The translations under genes were made by a program, and so were the position numbers. DNA of 64,000 bases, taken from contig JADJWQ010000001.1 of assembly GCA_016716265.1 (NCBI GenBank), positions 248,001-312,000 on the forward strand, given 5' to 3'. Positions 1-8,652 of the stretch are shown piece after piece; within the stretch, counting starts at the first letter, position 1; every line of letters begins with the position of its first letter. The notes beneath the pieces were generated by a model. It searched no databases and was not told where the DNA came from. It saw only the letters and a list, made by a program, of their open reading frames with translations. The stretch is from Planctomycetota bacterium (GTDB taxonomy: Bacteria > Planctomycetota > UBA1135 > UBA2386).

Positions 1-1057
1 GGAACCGCGCGAACGAAGCGCCACCCTGCGTGGAGATCAGGAAGTCGATCCAGCCGAACGCGTGGGCGTTCGCCTTCAGATCGAGCTCGTCCGAGTTCTT
101 CTGGTACAGATCGACGAACTTCAGCAGGCCGCCGCGCTCGACGAGCTGCCGCAGCGCGACGCGCCAATAGCCGTGCTCGTAGTTCGTGCCCGGAGTCAGC
201 GCGACCTCCTCGTAGCAGAAGTTCGCGCAGGTCTGGTCGACGACGTAGTACTCGAACCAGTGGGCGACGCCCTCGTCGATCCACCCGTGCCCGCGATTGC
301 CGATCCAGCACACCGGCTCCATTCCCGACAGCAGCAGGTGGCTGACGTTGTGCACCATCGAGCGGTAGACGTCGGTGTCGTCGCGCTGCACGCGCGGGTC
401 CTGCGCCATGCTCCACGCCATCCGCGTCCCCATCAGCTTGACGCTCGCCCCCTGCGTGCCGATGCCGGTCACGCGCGGCCCGACCGCCAGCTGATCGCGG
501 GGATCGGAGAACAGGCACAGGTGCAGGATCGGATCGACGTCGTCCGAGGCGGGCGGGAAGGCGGACTCGTCGAGCTCGAGAGCCTCCATGAAGCGCACGC
601 GCAGCGCCTCGACGCGCTCGCCGTACAGATGCATGCGCTCGTGGCGGCCGATCCGCGTCCTGCCGATGCGCGTGTCGTCGAGACCGAACACGAGCTGCGC
701 GTGCGGCGTGTCGAGGTATTCGACCTCGGCGGCCTTCACGAGGTGGCGATCGAACTCCGCGTGCCGCGCCGCGAGCCAGGCGGCGGCGGCCTCGCGCCGC
801 GCAGCGGCGGCCGCTTCGACGACCTCGTTGCGACACGCCTTGCAGTCGACCGTCAGCGCTCCGGCACAGCTCCGGCAACGGGTCGCGACGCTGCAGTGCT
901 CGACCGCGTGCTCGCGCTCGACGTCGACGTCGCGGTGGCGCGTGCAGTCCGTCTCGCCGCGCCCGTTGCACTGCGGACAGGCGGGACCGGTGCGCGGCTC
1001 CTGGGCCGTCGCCAGGACCGCGAGCAGGACGGCGAGCAGGATCGACTTCCGGATCAC
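1..1057 (-). CDS. Secreted zinc-ribbon protein with degenerate gluzincin-like site (partial, 3' end off window)
   Basis: Translating the minus strand from a GTG at 1057 gives at least 352 residues, still open at the left edge. The protein begins with a short hydrophobic signal-like segment (IRKSILLAVLLAVLATA), so it is probably exported. Then come CxxC pairs (CPQC, CRSC, CKAC) that resemble a zinc ribbon. Further on, near bases 330-365, the sequence HNVSH is followed about 20 residues later by IDEGVAHWFEYY. That spacing is the layout of an HExxH...E zinc peptidase, but the catalytic Glu is replaced by Asn. Upstream ATGs at 1068 and 1065 hit a stop after a few codons, which favours the GTG. 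It follows queE by about 57 bases. The function is unknown and the protease relationship is inference. Confidence 0.7.
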   Translation of the reverse strand, partial: MIRKSILLAVLLAVLATAQEPRTGPACPQCNGRGETDCTRHRDVDVEREHAVEHCSVATRCRSCAGALTVDCKACRNEVVEAAAAARREAAAAWLAARHAEFDRHLVKAAEVEYLDTPHAQLVFGLDDTRIGRTRIGRHERMHLYGERVEALRVRFMEALELDESAFPPASDDVDPILHLCLFSDPRDQLAVGPRVTGIGTQGASVKLMGTRMAWSMAQDPRVQRDDTDVYRSMVHNVSHLLLSGMEPVCWIGNRGHGWIDEGVAHWFEYYVVDQTCANFCYEEVALTPGTNYEHGYWRVALRQLVERGGLLKFVDLYQKNSDELDLKANAHAFGWIDFLISTQGGASFARF

Positions 1058-1113
1058 GCCGCCATCATGACACGGACGGCGCACGCGCGCCGTCGGTCGC
1101 CGGCGCCGGCAGC

Positions 1114-1941
1114 TCAATCGATTCCGAGCAGTGGGTGCAGCTGCGGGACGACCAGGATCCGGAACCCGCGCCGGGTCGCGTCGCGCGCCCTCGACTCCAG
1201 CAGCGCGCGCGGCAGCGGCACGACCTTCTCGCGCACGGGCGTGACCGGCTGCAGGCACAGCAACACGCGGTCGCGGAACGGTGCGAGGCGGTCGAGCGCG
1301 ATGGCGTACTCGGCCGGGTCGTGGTCGCCGGGCAGCACGATCTTCACGTCGACGCTCGGCGGCCGCTCGGCGGCGAGGGCCAGGGCCACGCACGCGGCGT
1401 GGGCCTCGCCGTGGTCCGCGCCGTCGGCGAGCGTGGCGGGCAGCTTGTAGTCGGCGCTCAGATGCGCGATCGCCGGCAGCGCCTCGCCGAGCGCCTGCGG
1501 AGCGAGTGCCGCCGTCTCGAGGTGCAGCAGCGCGCCGCTGCCGAGCGCCGCGCCGAGAGCGAGCACGAAGCGCGGGAACACGAGTGGCTCGCCGCCGGTG
1601 ACCGACACGCGGAGCGGCGCACCCGACTCGGCGAACGGCGACGCGGCGGCGCACGCGCGCACGAGCTCCGCCGCGCGCGCCGCGTTGACCGGATTCGGCT
1701 CGTCGGGCACCGGGCCGCCGGCCGCCGCCGTGGTCGCGATGCGCACCGGGAAGCGGCGCGGCGCAACGTAGCTGTGGCGCGTGTCGCAGTAGTGGCAGCG
1801 GATCGGGCAGGTCGCGACGCGGACGAACGCCATGCCCTGGCCGACGAAGCGACCCTCACCCTGGATCGAGTGGAAGATCTCGATCAGCGGTGCGCGCTCC
1901 GCTCCGCCGCCCGCGTGCGCGTGGTCGCCGTCGGTCGCCAC
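1114..1941 (-). CDS. queE: 7-carboxy-7-deazaguanine synthase QueE (radical SAM)
   Basis: The 275-residue product opens with IEIFHSIQGEG and a CPIRCHYC motif (Cys45, Cys49, Cys52), the CxxxCxxC cluster site placed as in QueE. A VTGGEPL segment, the SAM-contact GGE motif, follows. QueE converts 6-carboxytetrahydropterin to 7-carboxy-7-deazaguanine, the shared precursor of queuosine and other 7-deazapurines. The GTG start lies 10 bases after the aminotransferase stop on the same strand, so co-transcription is likely. No other queuosine gene is in the window. The exact start is less certain because no strong Shine-Dalgarno sequence precedes it. Confidence 0.9.
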   Translation of the reverse strand: MATDGDHAHAGGGAERAPLIEIFHSIQGEGRFVGQGMAFVRVATCPIRCHYCDTRHSYVAPRRFPVRIATTAAAGGPVPDEPNPVNAARAAELVRACAAASPFAESGAPLRVSVTGGEPLVFPRFVLALGAALGSGALLHLETAALAPQALGEALPAIAHLSADYKLPATLADGADHGEAHAACVALALAAERPPSVDVKIVLPGDHDPAEYAIALDRLAPFRDRVLLCLQPVTPVREKVVPLPRALLESRARDATRRGFRILVVPQLHPLLGID

Positions 1942-1951
1942 GTCCGGCCGG

Positions 1952-3064
1952 TCAGGTCAGGCTGACCGCGAGGTCGTTGAGCTGCTCGATGCCGCGCCCG
2001 AGGTCGGCGTCGGACGCCGCGAACGAGATACGGAAGTGCGTCGCACGCCGCGAGAACGCGCTGCCGGGCACCACCAGCAGCTTCCGCGCGAGCGCGGCGT
2101 CCATGAACGTCTCGGTGTCCGCATTACCCGGGATCTTCGGGAAGGCGTAGAACGAGCCCGCCGGCTTGCGGAGCTCGTAGACCGGGTGCAGATCGGCGAC
2201 CAGGCGGTCGCGCTTGTTGCGGTAGTCGTCGATGTACGACGACATGTCGAGGTCGAACGCGGTCTCGAGGATCGCCACCTGGAACGGCGCCGGCGCGCAC
2301 ACGAACGTGAACTGCTGCATCGTCTTCATCGAGTCGAGCAGCTCGGCCGGCCCGGTCGCGTAGCCCATGCGCCAGCCCGGCACACCGAACGTCTTGCTGA
2401 AGCCGCCGAGCTGCAGCACGCGGTCGTAGCGGCCCACCGGCGACGGCAGCTCGCCGTCGTAGACGAAGGCATCGTAGATCTCGTCGCTGACGATCACGGC
2501 ACCCACGCGCTCAGCGGCGCGCACGAACGCGTCGATCGTCTCGTTGGTCAGCACACCGCCGGTCGGATTGGACGGCGAGTTGAGGAACACGATCTTCGTA
2601 CGCTCGTCGACGAGTGCGTCGATCTGCGCCGGATCCGGCTGCCAATCCGGATAGAGGTCGTAGTAGCGGATCTCCGCGCCGCAGATCTCCGCGACGACCC
2701 GGTACATCGTGAAGTTCGGATCCGGCAGCAGGACGACATCGCCCGGATCGAGCAGGGCCAGGAAGCCGAGCAGGATCCCTCCCGACACTCCCGACGTCAC
2801 GAGACTCGCCGGCGGCCGGTGGCCGCCGGCCCGCTTCGCGACGCGATCGAGGATCCGCTCGTTGAGCGCGGGCAGGCCCTGCGTCACCGTATAGCGGTTG
2901 AACCCGTCGCGGATCGCCTTGCACGCCGCCTCGGCGAGTTCCTTGGGCGGGTCGTAGTGAGCCTGTCCGATGGAGAGGTTGATCGGATCCTCCATCGTGG
3001 CCATCAGCTCGAAGATCCGACGGATGCCGGACGGTTTGATGTTGCGAGTTCGTTCGGCGAGCAT
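1952..3064 (-). CDS. Class I/II PLP-dependent aminotransferase (aspartate aminotransferase fold)
   Basis: This is a 370-residue fold-type I aminotransferase. NPTG occurs at 166-169, Asp194 lies in SDEIYDAF for the pyridine nitrogen, and Lys224 in GGFSKTFG is the PLP Schiff-base lysine, followed by WRMGY with Arg232. The family transfers amino groups between amino acids and 2-oxo acids, and the substrate cannot be read from the sequence. The open frame extends far upstream, but homology starts at MLAERTRNIKPSGIRRIFEL, so the ATG at 3064 is used. It lies 136 bases after hpnG. It is not HpnO, which is a class III enzyme, so a role in hopanoid side-chain amination is unsupported. Confidence 0.88.
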   Translation of the reverse strand: MLAERTRNIKPSGIRRIFELMATMEDPINLSIGQAHYDPPKELAEAACKAIRDGFNRYTVTQGLPALNERILDRVAKRAGGHRPPASLVTSGVSGGILLGFLALLDPGDVVLLPDPNFTMYRVVAEICGAEIRYYDLYPDWQPDPAQIDALVDERTKIVFLNSPSNPTGGVLTNETIDAFVRAAERVGAVIVSDEIYDAFVYDGELPSPVGRYDRVLQLGGFSKTFGVPGWRMGYATGPAELLDSMKTMQQFTFVCAPAPFQVAILETAFDLDMSSYIDDYRNKRDRLVADLHPVYELRKPAGSFYAFPKIPGNADTETFMDAALARKLLVVPGSAFSRRATHFRISFAASDADLGRGIEQLNDLAVSLT

Positions 3065-3200
3065 CTGCGTCGTCGGGTCGGCGGCGGAATCGCCTGGATG
3101 GACCGGGGGTTCGACTGTCCGCCGTTCGGACGGCGAGCGCAAGACGGATTGCTCCTGAGTCCCTCGACGGAGACTCGGAGGCCATCGCGATCGCACCGCG

Positions 3201-3926
3201 TCAGGGTGGCGCGGCGAAGGCGAGGTCGGGCCCGAGCGAGAGCACCGCCCTGCGCAGCCGGCGCAACGCGCGCGCACTCGCGTGCGCCAGCCGCAGCAGC
3301 GCGACGATCTCCTGTGGTCGGCGCGCCAGCGCAGCGAGCGCACGCGCGAAATCGACGCTGCCATCGATCCGCACGGCCCGCAGCGCGGTGCGTGGAATCG
3401 CGAGCGACGGCGGATCGGCGACGCAGCGCAGCACGAGCGCCGGCAGACCGGCCGCCGCCGCGACGCCCACCACGGCGGCGCTCTCCATGTCGACGGCCAG
3501 CGCCCCTCGCACGCGCAGCGCGGCCTTCGCCGCCGGGCTCGCGACCACCTCGTCGCTGTGAGCGAGGGGACCGGCGTGCGCACCGCCGATCGACCGGAGC
3601 CGCACGGCGGCGCGGTCGCGCCACGCAGCATCGACCGTGAGGTCGGGCGCCGCGGCGCGCTGCACGACCTCCGGCAACAGCACGTCACCGGCGCGACACT
3701 CGGGCGCGAGACCGCCGGCGATCCCGACGCTCGCGAGCGCTCGCGCGCCCCGCGCGATCAATTCGGCTGCCGCGCTGGCGGCGCGCTGCGCACCGACACC
3801 GCATTGCACGAGCAGCGTTCCCGTGCCCAGCTCGGCGACGACACCGGGCGGCCGGCACAGCGAGGACTTCCCGGCGAGGACGCGCGCCTCCTGCGGCAGC
3901 GCGGTGACCACGCCGATCCGCGTCAT
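3201..3926 (-). CDS. hpnG: Hopanoid-associated nucleoside phosphorylase HpnG
   Basis: The 241-residue protein has the phosphorylase/nucleosidase fold. MTRIGVVTALPQEARVL starts the first strand, GVGAQRAASAA and GIAGGL form the phosphate/purine loops, and AVDMESAAVVGVA carries the conserved DMES-type ribose-binding motif. HpnG removes adenine from adenosylhopane to give ribosylhopane, the step after HpnH. Its ATG overlaps the shc stop codon in an ATGA arrangement, indicating translational coupling. The arginine-rich tail is not typical of soluble purine phosphorylases and could associate with membrane. The operon context makes the assignment firm. Confidence 0.87.
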   Translation of the reverse strand: MTRIGVVTALPQEARVLAGKSSLCRPPGVVAELGTGTLLVQCGVGAQRAASAAAELIARGARALASVGIAGGLAPECRAGDVLLPEVVQRAAAPDLTVDAAWRDRAAVRLRSIGGAHAGPLAHSDEVVASPAAKAALRVRGALAVDMESAAVVGVAAAAGLPALVLRCVADPPSLAIPRTALRAVRIDGSVDFARALAALARRPQEIVALLRLAHASARALRRLRRAVLSLGPDLAFAAPP

Positions 3927-5896
3927 TCCGCCGCGCGCGGACGCTCGCGCTCGTAGCGCGCCAGCGCCCACAATGGGAAGTAGGCGCTGTAGCCGTGGTA
4001 GCGCAGGTAGAACACACGCGGGAACCCCGGGGCCGTGAAGTGCCGGTCGACCCACAGCCCGTCGGGGCGCTGCGCGCGCTGCAGCCAGGCGATACCGCGC
4101 GCGACGACATCGCTGTGCGCCTGGCCGGCGGCCAGCAGCGCGAGCAATGCCCAGGCGGTCTGGTACGCCGTGCCGATCTGCCCGCGGCCCGCGAGCGTCG
4201 GGTCTTCGTAGCTGTCGTTCGACTCGCCCCAGCTCCCGTCGTCACGCTGCACGCTCGCGAGCCAGGCGACCGCCCGCGCACGCGCCGCATCGACGCGCGG
4301 GTCCCGCACGTGCTCGAACGCCGCGAGCACGCACCAGGTGCCGTAGACGTAGTTCGTGCCCCAGCGACCGAACCAGGCGCCGCAGTCCTCCTGCTCGGCG
4401 AGCAGGTAGTCGAGACAGCGCGCGAGGAGTTGCCGGTCCTGCGGTCGTCCCGCGCGGCCGAATACCGCGAGGCAGCGCGCGCTGACGTCCGCCGTCGGAG
4501 GGTCGAGCAGCGCGCCGTGGTCGCAGAACGGGATCTCGAGCAGGTAGGCGTCGTCGTTGTCGACGTCGAACGCGCCGTAGCCGCCGTTGCTCGACTGCAT
4601 GCAGGCGACCCAGTCGAGGCCACGTCCGATGGACTCCGCGTAGCGCCGCGTGTCGACGCGCGCGAGAGCCCAGATGACGGCGGAGGAGTCGTCGAGATCG
4701 GGGTAGTGATCGTTGCGGTACTGGAACGGCCAGCCTCCCGGGGCGACCCCGGGTCGCGTCGCCCGCCAATCGGCGGGACCGTCGAGCTGCTGGCGGCCGA
4801 CCAGCCAGTCGCAGGAGCTCGTGAGCGCGCGGTCGAGCACTTCTCCGAGCGCGGGATCCGGACCCGTCGCCCGCGTCTCGTCGAGCGCGAGCGCCGCGAG
4901 CGCCGTGTCCCAGATCGGCGAGACGCAGGGCTGACAGTAGGCGGATTCGCCGTCGTCGATCACCAGCCGCCGCAGCGCCTGCGTCGCAACCTCGCGCTGC
5001 GGATGCTCGCGGGGGTAGCCGAGCACGTGCATCGACTCGAGTGCATTGACCATCGACGGGAACACGCCGCCGAGGCCGTCGATGCCGTTCAGCCGCTCGA
5101 GCATCCATCGCTCCGCGGCCCGCACCGCGCGACGCCGGACGAAACCCGGGATCAGCCCTTCGACGCGGCGCACGCAGCGCTCGGCCGTCAGGAACGCCCG
5201 ATTGAGCATCGACCTGGTCTGGAAGTAGTGGCGCTCACGGTCGGGCGGCGTCGTGAACAACTCGAGCACGTCGATGCCGGTCGGGTTCGCGGCGCGCGCC
5301 CTCAGCGTGTAGAGGATCGACAGCGGGATCGCGACCGCGCGGGTCCAGTACGACACGCGGCGCCAGCTGAAGGGCGCCCAGCTCGGCAGCCAGATCAGCT
5401 CGGCGGGCAGGAACGGCACGGCCCGCCACGGCACCTGATCGAACATCGCGAGCGCATAGCGCGTGAACACGTTCGCGCGCGCCGCGCCCCCGGCGGCCAG
5501 GATCGCCGCGCGCGCACGCACCATGTGCGGTTGCGCCGGGTCGTCACCGGCGAGCTTCAATGCCCAATACGCCTTGACCGAGCACGAGATGTCGAACGCT
5601 CCACCGTGGTAGAGCGGCCAGCCGCCGTGGTCGGCCTGCTCGGCGCGCAGGTAGCGCGCGAGTCGCTCCTGCAGCCCGAAGTCGATCTCGTCGAGGAAGT
5701 GCATCATCAGCACGTACTCGGCGGGGATCGTGCAGTCCGCCTCGAGCGGAAAGCACCAGTGCCCGTCGTCCTGCTGCAGCCGGAGCAGTGCGCGCGTGGC
5801 GCGCTCGACCGCGGCGCGCACACCGCCGCCCACGGCGGGGGTCGATGCGCCCTCCCGGAGGATGACTCGCGATGCCGGAGTGGTGGCCGATTCCAT
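3923..5896 (-). CDS. shc: Squalene-hopene cyclase
   Basis: The 657-residue product cyclises squalene to hopene and is a monotopic membrane enzyme. Diagnostic segments are YPDLDD at about 399-403 (the DxDD acid that protonates squalene), SPIWDTALA near 326-334, HGALLDPPTADVSARC, and QW-type repeats such as QRDDGSWGES. The length matches the family. The open frame reaches 6010, but the family-like N-terminus begins near residue 30 from the ATG at 5896, so that start is preferred. The gene lies between hpnH and hpnG in one hopanoid operon, coupled to hpnG by ATGA. The squalene-forming genes (hpnCDE) are not in the window. Confidence 0.95.
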   Translation of the reverse strand: MESATTPASRVILREGASTPAVGGGVRAAVERATRALLRLQQDDGHWCFPLEADCTIPAEYVLMMHFLDEIDFGLQERLARYLRAEQADHGGWPLYHGGAFDISCSVKAYWALKLAGDDPAQPHMVRARAAILAAGGAARANVFTRYALAMFDQVPWRAVPFLPAELIWLPSWAPFSWRRVSYWTRAVAIPLSILYTLRARAANPTGIDVLELFTTPPDRERHYFQTRSMLNRAFLTAERCVRRVEGLIPGFVRRRAVRAAERWMLERLNGIDGLGGVFPSMVNALESMHVLGYPREHPQREVATQALRRLVIDDGESAYCQPCVSPIWDTALAALALDETRATGPDPALGEVLDRALTSSCDWLVGRQQLDGPADWRATRPGVAPGGWPFQYRNDHYPDLDDSSAVIWALARVDTRRYAESIGRGLDWVACMQSSNGGYGAFDVDNDDAYLLEIPFCDHGALLDPPTADVSARCLAVFGRAGRPQDRQLLARCLDYLLAEQEDCGAWFGRWGTNYVYGTWCVLAAFEHVRDPRVDAARARAVAWLASVQRDDGSWGESNDSYEDPTLAGRGQIGTAYQTAWALLALLAAGQAHSDVVARGIAWLQRAQRPDGLWVDRHFTAPGFPRVFYLRYHGYSAYFPLWALARYERERPRAAE

Positions 5897-6032
5897 GGAA
5901 CGGGTCAGCGACGGACTCCGGACCCTGGCGCGGCCGGAGGGAACTGAGAGGCAGACGTTAGCGCAGCACGGCCGGAAGTCAGCAGCGCAGTCGCGTTCCG
6001 CGGCCGGCATCGCGCCGGCCCCGGCCCGCCGC

Positions 6033-7142
6033 TCAGGCGGGTTCCTCGGCCGCCGGGAAGCCGAGCGGCGCGCCGGTCGGCGCCGGACGCGGCGCCTCGA
6101 GCGGGTCGGTCGCGAACGGACCCTCGGTGCGGGGACCGCGGAACGCGACCCGCAGCGCCTTCAGCGGATTGCGGAAGGCGTCCTCGACGGCGGTCGGCTC
6201 GAAGCCGCAGTGCATCTGGCACTGCTCGCACTTGTCGTGGCGGCCGACGCCGTAGCGGTCCCAGTCGGTCTCCTGCATCAGCTCGGCGAACGTGCTCGCG
6301 TAGCCCTCGGAGACCAGCAGGTAGCAGGGCCGCTGCCAGCCGAAGATGTTGCGGGTCGGGTTGCCCCAGGGCGTGCACTCGTAGCTCTGATTGCCCGCGA
6401 GAAAGTCGAGGAACAGGCTCGAATGGTTGAATCGCCACTTGCGACCGCGGCGGTGACCGAGCCGGAACACGTCGCGGAACAGCTCCTTGCTCGCATTACG
6501 GCGCAGGAACACGTCCTGGCGCGGTGCGCGCTCGTAGCGGAAGCCGGGCGAGACCGAGATGCCCTCGACGCCGAGTTCCATCGCGTGATCGAAGAACTCG
6601 GCGGTCCGCTCGGGGGCGGCCGAGTCGAACAACGTGCAGTTGACCGTCACGCGGAAGCCGCGGGCGCGCGCCGCCCGGATCGCCGACACCGCCTTGTCGA
6701 ACACGCCGTCGCGGCACACCGCGGCGTCGTGCTCCTCGCGCAGGCCGTCGAGGTGCACCGAGAAGGTCAGGTACGGCGACGGCCGGTAGCGGTCGAGATG
6801 GCGCTCGAGCAGGATGCCGTTCGTGCACAGGTAGACGAACTTCTTGCGACGCACGATGCCGGCGACGATCTCCGGCATCTCCGGGTGGATCAGCGGCTCA
6901 CCGCCGGGGATCGACACCACCGGTGCACCGCACTCGTCGACCGCCTGCAGACACTCGTCGATCGACAGCCGCCGCTGCAGGATGTGCTCGGGATAATCGA
7001 TCTTGCCGCAGCCGGCACACGCGAGGTTGCAGCGGAACAGCGGCTCGAGCATCAGCACCAACGGGTAACGCTTCTCGCCGCGGAGCCGCTTGCCGAGCAG
7101 GTACTTCGCGATCCGGTACTTCTGAATCAGCGGGACGACCAT
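6033..7142 (-). CDS. hpnH: Adenosyl-hopene transferase HpnH (radical SAM)
   Basis: The 369-residue radical SAM enzyme has its [4Fe-4S] motif at CNLACAGC (Cys38, Cys42, Cys45) and the GGEPLIHPE SAM-binding segment. A C-terminal Cys cluster (CEQCQMHC) is also present. HpnH adds the 5'-deoxyadenosyl group of SAM to diploptene, giving adenosylhopane and starting the C35 bacteriohopanepolyol side chain. It sits 5 bases after ispH and about 136 bases before the chosen shc start. The C-terminal 30 or so residues are proline/alanine-rich and probably disordered. Confidence 0.94.
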   Translation of the reverse strand: MVVPLIQKYRIAKYLLGKRLRGEKRYPLVLMLEPLFRCNLACAGCGKIDYPEHILQRRLSIDECLQAVDECGAPVVSIPGGEPLIHPEMPEIVAGIVRRKKFVYLCTNGILLERHLDRYRPSPYLTFSVHLDGLREEHDAAVCRDGVFDKAVSAIRAARARGFRVTVNCTLFDSAAPERTAEFFDHAMELGVEGISVSPGFRYERAPRQDVFLRRNASKELFRDVFRLGHRRGRKWRFNHSSLFLDFLAGNQSYECTPWGNPTRNIFGWQRPCYLLVSEGYASTFAELMQETDWDRYGVGRHDKCEQCQMHCGFEPTAVEDAFRNPLKALRVAFRGPRTEGPFATDPLEAPRPAPTGAPLGFPAAEEPA

Positions 7143-7147
7143 GGATC

Positions 7148-8095
7148 TCAGGGGGTGCGGCGACGCGCCTCGACGCGGGCCAGGTCCGACGGCAGCGGGA
7201 ACACGATCGCCTCGATAGGCCCGGCGGACTCGGAAATCGTCAGCTCACCGAACGTCGCCAGTCGTTGCAACACATCTTGGACGAGACACTCGGGTGCGGA
7301 AGCGCCGGCCGTCAATCCGATGCGCGAGTCCGGCTGGAACCAGTCCGGCTCGAGGTCGTCCGCCGTCTCGACGAGGCGCGCCCGGACGCCGAGTCGCACA
7401 CCGACCTCGCGCAGCCGATTCGAGTTCGAGCTGTTGTGCGCGCCGACCACCAGCAGCAGGTCCACCCGACCGGCGAGCTCCTTGACGGCGTTCTGCCGGT
7501 TCTGGGTCGCGTAGCAGATGCCGTCGAGATCGGGTCCGCGGATCTCCGGGAAGCGGTCGCGTAGCGCGTCGAGGACCTCGCGCGTGTCGTCGACGCTCAG
7601 CGTCGTCTGCGTGACGTAGGCGAGACCGCCATTCGCCGGCAACTCGAGCGTGCGCACCTCGGCGACATTGCCGACGACGAGCAGCCCGGCCGCGCTGCGT
7701 CCGCGCGTGCCCTCCACCTCCGGATGGCCGGAGTGACCGACCAGCACGACCTGCCGGCCGTCACCCTCGTAACGGCGCACCTGCGCGTGGACCTTCGCGA
7801 CCAGCGGGCACGTCGCATCGATCGCGACCGACGCGCGCGCCCGCACGCGGGCCTCGACGCTGCTGCCGACCCCGTGCGCGCTCAGCACGACGACCGCGCC
7901 GACCGGGACCTCCGCGAGCGACTCCACGCAGACAGCCCCGCGGGCGGCGAGCTCGTCGACGACGCGCCGGTTGTGCACGATCTCGTGCAGCACGTAGACC
8001 GGGGACCCGAACCGAAGCAGGGTCTCTTCCACGACCTGGATCGCTCGCACGACGCCGGCGCAGAATCCTCGCGGCTGGCACAGGATCACTTGCAT
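7148..8095 (-). CDS. ispH: 4-hydroxy-3-methylbut-2-enyl diphosphate reductase IspH
   Basis: The 315-residue product catalyses the last step of the MEP pathway, forming IPP and DMAPP. The three Fe-S cysteines are visible: Cys12 (GFCAGV), Cys96 (DATCPLV) and Cys194 (CYATQNRQ). The active-site His41 and His124 and the proton-donor Glu126 in GHPEVEGT are also present. The frame stays open upstream to 8248, but the family starts at MQVILCQPRGFCAG, so the ATG at 8095 is chosen. It is the first hopanoid-operon gene, which ties isoprenoid supply to hopanoid synthesis. A 15-bp repeat tract lies just upstream. Confidence 0.95.
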   Translation of the reverse strand: MQVILCQPRGFCAGVVRAIQVVEETLLRFGSPVYVLHEIVHNRRVVDELAARGAVCVESLAEVPVGAVVVLSAHGVGSSVEARVRARASVAIDATCPLVAKVHAQVRRYEGDGRQVVLVGHSGHPEVEGTRGRSAAGLLVVGNVAEVRTLELPANGGLAYVTQTTLSVDDTREVLDALRDRFPEIRGPDLDGICYATQNRQNAVKELAGRVDLLLVVGAHNSSNSNRLREVGVRLGVRARLVETADDLEPDWFQPDSRIGLTAGASAPECLVQDVLQRLATFGELTISESAGPIEAIVFPLPSDLARVEARRRTP

Positions 8096-8177
8096 CGCGG
8101 GCGCGCAAGCTACCCTGCGATGGGCGGACCGCCGAGCCCCGATCGAGGGCCGCCGACAGGTGCGAGGCCGGCCCGTG

Positions 8178-8230
8178 CCGCGTGGCAGGCACGCGGGTCG
8201 CAGGCACGCGGATCGCCGGCGCGCGGGTCG
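8178..8230. repeat. 15-bp tandem repeat between sbp gene and ispH
   Basis: About three imperfect 15-base units (consensus ggcacgcgggtcgca) lie directly downstream of the small basic protein gene and upstream of ispH. The region is non-coding on the minus strand. It is one of several short minisatellites at gene boundaries here. Confidence 0.6.
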
Positions 8231-8247
8231 CGACCAGCGCGCTCGCA

Positions 8248-8481
8248 TCAGCTCTTCTTGGCTTCCGGCGTGCCCGTCTCGCGCGCGGCGGCGGCCTCGG
8301 CCTTCAGCTGCTTCTTGGTCTTGAGCTTGAACTTCGTGCGCACCTTCGGAAGGCCGAGCACGGACTCACCCTCGCTCCAGCGGCCTTCCTTCTTGAGGAC
8401 GGCGAGCCGCTCGATGCGGGTCCAGACGCTGCGGGAGCCCTTCCCGCCGGCAGAGGTCTTCAGGCTGCTGTGGATCGACAT
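8248..8481 (-). CDS. Small basic protein of the PVC-type family (TIGR04137-like)
   Basis: The 77-residue product begins MSIHSSLKTSAGGKGSRSVW and contains RIERLAVLKKEGRW and VLGLPKVRTK, followed by a lysine-rich tail. From memory this matches the small basic protein family described from Chlamydiae and Verrucomicrobia and also seen in planctomycetes, whose function is not established. The net positive charge suggests nucleic acid or ribosome binding, which is inference. The ATG at 8481 has an AGGAG Shine-Dalgarno sequence about 8 bases upstream, so the longer open frame is rejected. It leads the direction of transcription into ispH, about 150 bases away. Confidence 0.8.
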   Translation of the reverse strand: MSIHSSLKTSAGGKGSRSVWTRIERLAVLKKEGRWSEGESVLGLPKVRTKFKLKTKKQLKAEAAAARETGTPEAKKS

Positions 8482-8652
8482 CGGAGAACTCCTCGGTGAC
8501 CTGCCGCGCACGGGTGACTGGCCTGGCACCTGCGCGCGGCCCGATCGCGAGCGGTCTGCACCGGGCGCGAGCGGAGTCGTGTGTGTCCGCGCCGGCCGTC
8601 GCCGTCGCCACGACGGGACGGTGCACGGACGGCGACCCTCGATCCCGGGAGC

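Noticed and set aside
1952..3064. Assignment of the aminotransferase as HpnO of hopanoid synthesis
   Set aside because: HpnO is a class III aminotransferase, whereas this protein has class I/II motifs.
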